In this document: in pieces, positions 1 to 4,976 of the stretch
Numbering within the stretch: position 1 is the first letter of the stretch
Layout: each line of letters starts with the position of its first letter
Assembly: GCA_020025455.1 (NCBI GenBank)
Contig: JAHHSC010000041.1
Location: 1 to 10,680, forward strand
Direction of reading: 5' to 3'
From: Lawsonibacter sp.
Lineage (GTDB): Bacteria > Bacillota > Clostridia > Oscillospirales > Oscillospiraceae
Length of the DNA: 10,680 nt
Translations under genes and position numbers: made by a program
The notes under the pieces: generated by a model
What the model was told of the DNA's origin: nothing
Databases searched by the model: none
Seen by the model: the letters and a program-made list of their open reading frames with translations, nothing else

Positions 1-1
1 C

Positions 2-43
2 GCCTGCACCCGCATGGAGGAGACGCCTGCGGAGGGGCCGTAA
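2..43 (+). CDS. 3' end of an upstream protein gene (partial)
   Basis: In the frame beginning at base 2 the sequence reads ACTRMEETPAEGP and then a TAA stop at 41-43. It is followed 11 bases after the stop by the A-tract and hairpin of an intrinsic terminator, which is what the end of a plus-strand gene should look like. Only 13 codons are visible, so the product cannot be named. The other two plus frames run on through the terminator hairpin and are less likely. Confidence 0.45.
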   Translation, partial: ACTRMEETPAEGP

Positions 44-54
44 TTCAATCGACG

Positions 55-85
55 AAAAAAGCGGACGCGATGCGTCCGCTTTTTT
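55..85 (+). terminator. Intrinsic terminator, possibly bidirectional
   Basis: A perfect 8-bp stem GCGGACGC (61-68) / GCGTCCGC (72-79) with a 3-base GAT loop is followed by six T (80-85) and preceded by six A (55-60). It can therefore stop transcription from either side. It closes the upstream gene and insulates the peptidase promoter region. Confidence 0.9.
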
Positions 86-280
86 GTGCGGTTGTTCCCG
101 TCTGGACTTACAAGGAGGCGGCGGAACCGAGCCGCTGCCATGAAAAAAACGGTCGTGTTCGGTCTTGCCCCAGGGAAAGACTGAACAAAAAAAGAATAAA
201 AAACACGACTTTTATAGACGCTTTTCCACGCATACCCCAAAACTTCACGGAAAATTCAAAGAAATACCGGCATTTCGGGC
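86..280. other. Intergenic region with a structured inverted repeat, no gene recognised
   Basis: Between the upstream terminator and the peptidase promoter there is no convincing gene. The main structure is a long imperfect inverted repeat, 157-170 with 173-186: GTTCGGTCTTGCCC against GGGAAAGACTGAAC, with one G.U pair and one mismatch. It is followed by an A-rich run at 187-203. An 8-bp outer repeat GTCGTGTT (152-159) / AACACGAC (202-209) competes with it. A 14-codon ORF, MKKTVVFGLAPGKD (140-184), overlaps the hairpin. The nearest good Shine-Dalgarno, AAGGAGG at 112-118, lies 21 bases before its ATG, so I do not call it a gene. Confidence 0.5.
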
Positions 281-309
281 TTGACGGACCGGGCCAAAGC
301 GTGTAAGAT
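281..309 (+). promoter_or_regulatory. Predicted sigma-A promoter of the M23 peptidase gene
   Basis: The -35 is TTGACG (281-286) and the -10 is TAAGAT (304-309), with the optimal 17-bp spacer. Transcription would start near 315-317, about 70 bases ahead of the start codon. The -35 matches consensus at five of six bases and the -10 at four of six. The start point falls at the left edge of the WalR-type box. Confidence 0.65.
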
Positions 310-315
310 ATGTAC

Positions 316-332
316 TGTAACTTTTTTGTAAC
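316..332 (+). promoter_or_regulatory. Candidate WalR (YycF) box
   Basis: Two direct copies of TGTAAC (316-321 and 327-332) are separated by exactly five bases (TTTTT). This is an exact match to the published WalR/YycF consensus TGTWAH-N5-TGTWAH of Bacillus and Staphylococcus. WalR controls genes for peptidoglycan hydrolases, and the next gene encodes one. The box lies just downstream of the -10, over the likely start point. In known WalR targets that position goes with repression rather than activation. Direct binding is inferred from the match, position and gene function. Confidence 0.6.
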
Positions 333-385
333 TATTTTGGCTTTCCCTGTTTCCAGCCTTGTCTGGGGATAGATGAGGTAAATCA

Positions 386-1894
386 ATGATGGAACTGCAC
401 GTCAAGCATGACAAGAAAATGGGCGGCACAGACTGCCAGATAAAAGAACAGCTGGATTCTGCCTGGCTGCTCATAAAGACGAAGTGGGCCGTAGCGCAGG
501 AGTGGACCCGCATCCACCTCCGCCGCTGGAGGTGCGTTGTCCACGACGCGGCCACCGACCGGCGTACCCTGGCCCCCGTGTCCTTTTTGGCCGTGGCCGC
601 CGTTCTGGGTGTGACCATGACCCTGGGCACCCTCTACAGCACCAGCTATGCGGTCACCGTGGACGGTGAGCGGGTGGGTGTGGTCCACGACCAGGACATG
701 GTGGATGAGGCCATTGCGACCGTGGAAAAGCAGGGCCGGGAGCTGCTGGGCTACGACTACCAGGTGGACGGCGAGGTGGACTGCCGCTTTACCCTGGCCC
801 TGAAAAGCGACCTGGCGGACGAGAAGCAGATTGAGAACTTCTTCTATGACCAGCTCAGCGAGGTCAGCGACCGGCTGAGAAAGTACCAGGTCACGGTGAA
901 CGGCCGGGCCATCGGCGTGGTGGAGGACCAGGACGCCCTCCAGGATATGCTGGCGGCGTTTAAAAACCAGTTTGTGAACGAAAACACCATAAAAGCGGAA
1001 TTTGTGGACCAGCTGGGCGTGGATTACGTTTACAACACCCAGCAGGTCATGACCATGGACGAGATGAACCAGGCGCTCCGGGCCAACAGCACCGGCGCCA
1101 CCACCTACGAGGTCAGCAAGGGCGACACCTTCAACGGCATTGCCTACGCCAACGATATGTCGGTGAGCGATTTGAAAGCCCTGAACCCCGGCGTGGACAT
1201 CAATCGTCTGATGATCGGCGATGTGCTCAACGTGAAGGAGGTCGTCCCCTCCCTGTCGGTCCGCACCGTGGACCACGAGGTGTACAGCGAGCCCATCGCC
1301 TGCCCTGTGGAGACACGGGAGAATAGCTCCATGTACAAGGGCGAGACCAAAATCGTATCCGAAGGCGTGGCGGGCGAGGCCCGTGTCACCGCCGATGTGA
1401 CCTATGTAAACGGCATCGAAAAGGAGCGCACCGTACTCTCCAGCCAGACGGTGCGGGAGCCTACCCCCACCATCAAGGCCGTAGGCACCAAGGAGCGGCC
1501 CAAGACCGCGTCCACCGGCAAATTCTCCTGGCCGGTCCGGGGCAGGGTCACCTCCTACTTCGGAAACCGCCGCATCTTCGGCGGCACCCGGTTCCACTCC
1601 GGTCTGGACATCGCCGCCCCCCACGGCACCCCCATCAAGGCGGCGGATGGCGGCAAGGTCACCTTTGCCGGCAACAAGGGTACTTACGGCAAGCTGGTCA
1701 TCATCACCCACGACAACGGCGTGCAGACCTACTACGCCCACAACTCCTCCATCGTGGTCTCGGCCGGCCAGCGGGTCTATAAGGGGCAGACCATCGCCAA
1801 GTGCGGCTCCACCGGCCGCTCCACCGGCGACCACTGCCACTTCGAGGTCCGAATCCGCGGTTCGGCGGTGAACCCCCTGAGCTACCTGCGGTAA
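386..1894 (+). CDS. Membrane-anchored M23 peptidoglycan endopeptidase with LysM and G5 domains
   Basis: This is a 502-residue predicted cell-wall hydrolase that would cut peptide crosslinks in peptidoglycan. Residues 1-61 are charged, with many basic residues near the membrane, and are probably cytoplasmic. A single membrane segment at about 62-84 anchors the rest outside. Two similar modules follow (about 88-117 and 167-196), sharing the pattern VTVxGxxxGVVxDQD. Then come a LysM domain (about 240-284, YEVSKGDTFNGIA), a G5 domain (about 290-368) and a C-terminal M23 domain (about 380-501). The metal ligands and catalytic residues of the LytM type are all present: H404 and D408 (HSGLD), H452 (YYAH), H483 and H485 (HCHFEV). 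GAGGT at 375-379 serves ATG 386; the adjacent ATG at 389 is equally possible. The gene has its own promoter, a WalR-type box and a terminator, so it is probably monocistronic. Family assignment is firm; exact substrate and physiological role are inferred. Confidence 0.92.
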   Translation: MMELHVKHDKKMGGTDCQIKEQLDSAWLLIKTKWAVAQEWTRIHLRRWRCVVHDAATDRRTLAPVSFLAVAAVLGVTMTLGTLYSTSYAVTVDGERVGVVHDQDMVDEAIATVEKQGRELLGYDYQVDGEVDCRFTLALKSDLADEKQIENFFYDQLSEVSDRLRKYQVTVNGRAIGVVEDQDALQDMLAAFKNQFVNENTIKAEFVDQLGVDYVYNTQQVMTMDEMNQALRANSTGATTYEVSKGDTFNGIAYANDMSVSDLKALNPGVDINRLMIGDVLNVKEVVPSLSVRTVDHEVYSEPIACPVETRENSSMYKGETKIVSEGVAGEARVTADVTYVNGIEKERTVLSSQTVREPTPTIKAVGTKERPKTASTGKFSWPVRGRVTSYFGNRRIFGGTRFHSGLDIAAPHGTPIKAADGGKVTFAGNKGTYGKLVIITHDNGVQTYYAHNSSIVVSAGQRVYKGQTIAKCGSTGRSTGDHCHFEVRIRGSAVNPLSYLR

Positions 1895-1908
1895 CCATTG
1901 CACCATAC

Positions 1909-1936
1909 GGGGCGGGAATTCGTTCCCGCCCCCTTT
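1909..1936 (+). terminator. Terminator of the M23 peptidase gene
   Basis: A perfect 10-bp stem GGGGCGGGAA (1909-1918) / TTCCCGCCCC (1923-1932) is closed by a TTCG tetraloop (1919-1922). The run after it is short (CTTT), so termination may be partial, but the stem is very stable. It begins 14 bases after the stop codon. Confidence 0.8.
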
Positions 1937-1967
1937 GTCTCCCCAGGGGTTAAAATCCGGTGCGGCC

Positions 1968-1996
1968 TTGCCTTTTCCACGGCCAGCGGGTATAAT
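1968..1996 (+). promoter_or_regulatory. Predicted sigma-A promoter of pncB
   Basis: TTGCCT (1968-1973) and a perfect -10 TATAAT (1991-1996) are separated by 17 bp. Transcription should start near 2003, giving a leader of only about 50 bases. That leader holds a terminator-like hairpin and then the ribosome binding site. Confidence 0.8.
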
Positions 1997-2008
1997 AAAG
2001 TACAATCC

Positions 2009-2035
2009 GGGGGTGACTTGTCACCCCCCTTTTTT
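2009..2035 (+). terminator. Terminator-like hairpin inside the pncB leader (possible attenuator or operator)
   Basis: GGGGGTGAC (2009-2017) pairs perfectly with GTCACCCCC (2020-2028), and a run of six T follows (2030-2035). By form this is a strong intrinsic terminator. It lies after the predicted pncB -10 and before the pncB Shine-Dalgarno, so a pncB transcript must pass through it. It could be a transcription attenuator, a 5' stabilising hairpin, or as DNA a palindromic repressor operator. It would also stop read-through from the peptidase gene. Its structure is seen directly; its regulatory role is inferred. Confidence 0.75.
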
Positions 2036-2037
2036 GA

Positions 2038-2043
2038 AGGAGG
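2038..2043 (+). promoter_or_regulatory. Ribosome binding site that fixes the pncB start
   Basis: AGGAGG lies 11 bases before ATG 2055 and starts three bases after the T-run of the leader hairpin. The same reading frame is open upstream to an ATG at 1935, but that start would precede the promoter -10 and include the hairpin, so 2055 is the better choice. Confidence 0.8.
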
Positions 2044-2054
2044 CGTCCCCAGGG

Positions 2055-3500
2055 ATGAAAGCCAAAACAAATTTCACCATGCTCTGTGACTTCTACGAGC
2101 TGACCATGGCCAACGGCTATTTCCAGACCGGCCTACAGGACCGGATCTGTTACTTTGACATTTTTTACCGCACTGTCCCCGACAAGGGCGGCTTTGCCCT
2201 GACGGCGGGCCTTGCCCAGGCGGTGGAGTATATCCAGAACCTGCGCTTTGACCGGGAGGACATCGAGTACCTGCGGAGCAAGGACTGCTTCTCTGAGGAC
2301 TTTTTGGACTACCTTGCCCACTTTCGGTTCACCGGCGATCTGTGGGCCATGCCTGAGGGTACCCCCATCTTCCCCGGCGAGCCCATCCTCACGGTCCGGG
2401 CCCCCGCCATCCAGGCCCAGTTTGTGGAGACCTTCCTGCTGCTGACCCTGAACCACCAGAGCCTCATCGCCACCAAGGCCAACCGCATCGTCCGGGCCGC
2501 TGAGGGCCGCCCTGTGGCCGAGTTTGGTTCCCGCCGTGCCCAGGGCGCCGACGGCGCCCTGCTGGGCGCACGGGCCAGCTACATTGCCGGCTGTGCCGCC
2601 ACCGCCTGCACCCTGGCCGACCAGAGCTTCGGCGCCCCTGCCACCGGCACCATGGCGCACTCCTGGGTCCAGATGTTCCCGGACGAGTACACCGCCTTTC
2701 AGACCTACTGCCAGCTGTACCCCCAGAATGCCGTCCTGCTGGTGGACACCTACAACGTGCTCAAGTCCGGCGTGCCCAATGCCATCCGGGCCTTCCAGGA
2801 GGTGCTGCTGCCCCAGGGCATCACCAACTGCGGCATCCGGCTGGACAGCGGCGATCTGACCTATCTGAGCCAGAAGGCCCGCCAGATGCTGGACGAGGCC
2901 GGGCTCACCGACTGCAAGATCTTTGCCTCCAACGCCCTGGACGAGTATATCATCCGGGACCTGATCCGGCAGGGCGCCCGCATCGACTCCTTCGGCGTGG
3001 GTGAGCGGCTCATCACCTCCCGCAGCGAGCCGGTCTTTGGCGGGGTCTATAAGCTGGCCGCCATTGAGGACAGCGACGGGACCATCATTCCCAAAATCAA
3101 AATCAGCGAGAACGCCGCCAAGATCACCAACCCCCACTTCAAAAAGGTGTACCGCATCTTCTCCAAGGATACGGGCAAGGCGGAGGCCGACCTCATCTGC
3201 CTCCACGACGAGACGGTGGACGAGAACGAGCCGCTGGAGCTCTTTGACCCGGAGGCCACCTGGAAGCGCAAGACCTACACCAACTTCGAGGCCCGGGAGC
3301 TTCTGGTGCCCATCTTCCGGGGCGGCGAGCTGGTCTATGAGGTGCCCTCCATCTCGGCTAGCCGCGCCTACTGCCAGCGGCAGGTGGATGCCCTGTGGGA
3401 CGAGGTGAAGCGCTTTGAGAACCCCCACAACTACTATGTGGACCTGAGCCAGAAGCTCTTCGACATCAAGCAGGGTCTGCTCAACGCCCACGAGCGATAA
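2055..3500 (+). CDS. pncB: Nicotinate phosphoribosyltransferase
   Basis: This cytoplasmic enzyme converts nicotinate and phosphoribosyl pyrophosphate to nicotinate mononucleotide, with ATP hydrolysis, in the Preiss-Handler salvage route to NAD. The product is 481 residues, normal for the longer bacterial/eukaryotic-like class. It opens with the typical NFTMLCDFYELTMANGYF, the substrate-binding N-terminal segment. Conserved blocks follow: EFGSRRAQG (156-164), TGTMAHSW (197-204, where H202 is the likely phosphorylated histidine), the phosphoribosyl-binding IRLDSGDL (261-268), and FGVGERL (313-319). The C-terminal region is full length. The gene is monocistronic, with its own promoter and leader hairpin before it and a double terminator after it. 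It converges on secG and no other NAD gene is nearby. Confidence 0.95.
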   Translation: MKAKTNFTMLCDFYELTMANGYFQTGLQDRICYFDIFYRTVPDKGGFALTAGLAQAVEYIQNLRFDREDIEYLRSKDCFSEDFLDYLAHFRFTGDLWAMPEGTPIFPGEPILTVRAPAIQAQFVETFLLLTLNHQSLIATKANRIVRAAEGRPVAEFGSRRAQGADGALLGARASYIAGCAATACTLADQSFGAPATGTMAHSWVQMFPDEYTAFQTYCQLYPQNAVLLVDTYNVLKSGVPNAIRAFQEVLLPQGITNCGIRLDSGDLTYLSQKARQMLDEAGLTDCKIFASNALDEYIIRDLIRQGARIDSFGVGERLITSRSEPVFGGVYKLAAIEDSDGTIIPKIKISENAAKITNPHFKKVYRIFSKDTGKAEADLICLHDETVDENEPLELFDPEATWKRKTYTNFEARELLVPIFRGGELVYEVPSISASRAYCQRQVDALWDEVKRFENPHNYYVDLSQKLFDIKQGLLNAHER

Positions 3501-3502
3501 AA

Positions 3503-3536
3503 AAATCGGCCCCAGACGCAGGTCTGGGGCCGATTT
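3503..3536. terminator. Terminator hairpin after pncB, with a stronger U-tract for the minus strand
   Basis: A 15-bp perfect stem AAATCGGCCCCAGAC (3503-3517) / GTCTGGGGCCGATTT (3522-3536) has a GCAG loop and begins three bases after the pncB stop. On the plus strand only TTT is available as a tail. On the minus strand the stem runs into a seven-T run, so it may serve as a back-up stop for secG transcripts as well. Confidence 0.85.
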
Positions 3537-3542
3537 GCGCAC

Positions 3543-3573
3543 AAAAAAGGACTTCCCGATGGAAGTCCTTTTT
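3543..3573. terminator. Bidirectional terminator between convergent pncB and secG
   Basis: AAAAAGGACTTCC (3544-3556) pairs perfectly with GGAAGTCCTTTTT (3561-3573) around a CGAT loop. Five T end the plus strand and six T end the minus strand. It sits 11 bases past the secG stop and follows the first hairpin, so both convergent genes have two terminators in series. Confidence 0.9.
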
Positions 3574-3584
3574 GTATCTGTGTG

Positions 3585-3812
3585 TTACAGGATGCACAGA
3601 GTCAGGGTCAGCAGAACCCAGACAATGGCCACCCACTTGGTAGCCTTGGCCAGCTTGGCATCCATGCTCTTAGCCTTGTTCTTGCTGAGGAAGGTATCAG
3701 CGCCGCCGGCGATGGCACCGGACAGGCCGGCACTCTTACCGGACTGGAGCATAACCACGGCGACCAGAGCCAGGCCGCACAGGACCTGAATGATGGTAAT
3801 AGCGAGCTGCAT
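3585..3812 (-). CDS. secG: Preprotein translocase subunit SecG
   Basis: SecG is the small inner-membrane subunit that joins SecY and SecE in the general protein export channel and assists SecA-driven translocation. The product is 75 residues, usual for Gram-positive SecG. It has two membrane segments (about 3-21 and 57-75) and the family's conserved linker, LQSGKSAGLSGAIAGGADTF, followed by a short basic loop. AAGGAA (3822-3827) stands nine bases ahead of the ATG. It has its own promoter and converges on pncB. In many Firmicutes secG is followed by rnr and smpB; here terminators follow at once, so it is a single-gene unit. Confidence 0.93.
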   Translation of the reverse strand: MQLAITIIQVLCGLALVAVVMLQSGKSAGLSGAIAGGADTFLSKNKAKSMDAKLAKATKWVAIVWVLLTLTLCIL

Positions 3813-3825
3813 GAAACATCGTTCC

Positions 3826-3875
3826 TTTCAAAGCCCTGAGGGCGAATGATTTGAAATGAGTCCGGGATACCGGAC
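3826..3875 (-). other. Inverted repeats in the secG leader
   Basis: Two small stems lie between the secG promoter and its start. One is GTCCGG / CCGGAC (3860-3865 and 3870-3875). The other is GCCC / GGGC (3833-3836 and 3840-3843), flanked by TTCAAA (3827-3832) and TTTGAA (3850-3855), and its base abuts the Shine-Dalgarno. Neither has a U-tract. They could affect mRNA stability or translation, but there is no direct evidence for a known riboswitch. Confidence 0.35.
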
Positions 3876-3884
3876 GTACAACTA

Positions 3885-3913
3885 AGAATACCACAAGAAA
3901 ATGGGAATTGCAA
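3885..3913 (-). promoter_or_regulatory. Predicted sigma-A promoter of secG
   Basis: On the minus strand, TTGCAA (3908-3913) and TATTCT (3885-3890) are spaced 17 bp apart. Transcription would start near 3878, about 65 bases before the secG ATG. Each hexamer matches consensus at four of six bases. Confidence 0.6.
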
Positions 3914-4000
3914 GCCCTTTTCCCGGGCAAAAAGGGGAAAATGAACCCGATCCACGGTTCTGCCCCCCGTTCAGGGCCAAACCAGGTCATCCCGGCCCAA

Positions 4001-4894
4001 TCAGGCCCGCTGACGGTAGTAGACCACGCCGCCCCGGCAAAAGGAGTCCAGCTGCTCTGTCTCCACCAGATATTCCGTCAGAAAGCGCACGTTCCGCTCC
4101 AGATAGAGGCCCTTGCTGGGCTTTTTGGTAAAAAGCTCATAGAACTTACAGGCGGCTGCGTTGATGGCACTGGCGGTCATGGGTTCGGTCACCAGCGCCA
4201 GCACCTCCCCGGCCCGCTTCTCCAGCAGGGCGTTGTTGGCGTCGATGAGCTGGTCCACCTGGTCGGGGGAGCATACCCCCCGGTGGGGCATGACGAAGGC
4301 GGCACAGCGCAGACCCCGGAGCTTTTCCCGGCTGTCCTGCGCCAGCCGGTGGCACAGATTATAGGGCAGCTTTGCATTGAGAAATTCCTGGCTCATCAGG
4401 GCGTCGCCGGTGTAGCAAACGTCATCCGGGGTGATGACACAGATGTGTCCCGGGGAATGTCCGGGGGTGTGGAGAATGTGGAAGTCCGCCCCCAAAAAGG
4501 AGAAAAGCCCGTCCTCCTGGGGCACCAGCACGTCTGGCGTGTGGATCATACCGGAGGCCTGCTCCTCCACCTGCTGGGCGGTGAGTGTAAGAAAGTAACA
4601 CTTCAACGTCAGCAGCGAGCTGCACATACCGGCCTCCGGGGCGGTGAGAGCCACCTTGGCATGGTATTTCGTTTGCAGGTATTGGTTGCTGGCACAGTGG
4701 TCGATGTGGGTGTGGGAGCAGAGAACGCCCACGGGAAGAAGGCCGTTTTCCAAAAGGGTCTGTTCCAGCGCCTCCCGCTCGTTGGGCAGACCGCTGTCCA
4801 ACAGGATGCAGCGGTGGTCATCCAGCTTGTAGAGGGGGATCAGCTCGTCGGCCTGGATGACCCAGGTGTTCCCTAAAATGTGTGTCAGTTCCAT
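4001..4894 (-). CDS. Metallo-beta-lactamase-fold hydrolase (LACTB2/glyoxalase II-like)
   Basis: This 297-residue metal-dependent hydrolase has the full set of MBL-superfamily ligands: HTHIDH (H61, H63, D65, H66), the HTPGHSPGH block with H146, D164 in YTGD, and H204 in MPHRG. The hydrolase domain spans about 1-205. The C-terminal part (about 215-285) is helical and resembles the winged-helix extension of LACTB2-like MBL proteins, but that is a judgement by eye. The family includes thioesterases, glyoxalase II, lactonases and nucleases, so the substrate is unknown. There is no signal peptide; it should be cytoplasmic. AAGGAA at 4900-4905 precedes ATG 4894. It lies 82 bases after mnmG on the same strand with no clear promoter between, so co-transcription with mnmG is likely. 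I see no clear terminator after it; a promoter for secG follows. Confidence 0.88.
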   Translation of the reverse strand: MELTHILGNTWVIQADELIPLYKLDDHRCILLDSGLPNEREALEQTLLENGLLPVGVLCSHTHIDHCASNQYLQTKYHAKVALTAPEAGMCSSLLTLKCYFLTLTAQQVEEQASGMIHTPDVLVPQEDGLFSFLGADFHILHTPGHSPGHICVITPDDVCYTGDALMSQEFLNAKLPYNLCHRLAQDSREKLRGLRCAAFVMPHRGVCSPDQVDQLIDANNALLEKRAGEVLALVTEPMTASAINAAACKFYELFTKKPSKGLYLERNVRFLTEYLVETEQLDSFCRGGVVYYRQRA

Positions 4895-4920
4895 GGCGGT
4901 TCCTTTCGATGCGTTTCAGC

Positions 4921-4951
4921 GGCCCGCTGTACCGAATTGGGGGGGCGGGCC
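4921..4951 (-). other. GC-rich inverted repeat between mnmG and the MBL hydrolase gene
   Basis: GGCCCGC (4921-4927) and GCGGGCC (4945-4951) form a 7-bp stem with a 17-base loop. No U-tract follows on the minus strand, so it is not a classical terminator. It may shape processing or relative expression of the two genes. Confidence 0.35.
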
Positions 4952-4976
4952 TGGGGTGCGGTTGTGGGAGCGGGGC

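Noticed and set aside
140..184. A 14-codon leader-peptide-like ORF (MKKTVVFGLAPGKD)
   Set aside because: The only good Shine-Dalgarno is 21 bases upstream, no promoter is visible before it, and it lacks a run of one amino acid that would suggest attenuation. The overlapping hairpin explains the sequence better.
70..306. A 78-codon plus-strand ORF in the left intergenic region
   Set aside because: It starts inside the loop and stem of the upstream terminator and crosses the inverted repeat and the promoter -35; there is no Shine-Dalgarno and the composition is unlike the real genes.
383..2005. A 540-residue open frame on the minus strand opposite the M23 gene
   Set aside because: The translation is repetitive G/A/V/H-rich, as expected of an antisense shadow, with no ribosome binding site or recognisable domain. 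The plus-strand product has clear LysM, G5 and M23 motifs.
2133..3542. A 469-residue minus-strand frame opposite pncB
   Set aside because: It runs into the terminator stem and is a compositional shadow of pncB with no recognisable motif.
3915..3936. CCCTTTT / AAAAGGG repeat as a terminator for the MBL gene
   Set aside because: The loop is eight bases, no U-tract follows on the minus strand, and it overlaps the region just upstream of the secG -35.
3908..4876. A 322-residue plus-strand frame opposite the MBL hydrolase gene
   Set aside because: It mirrors the MBL gene, whose metal-binding motifs are intact; the shadow has no domain or start signal.
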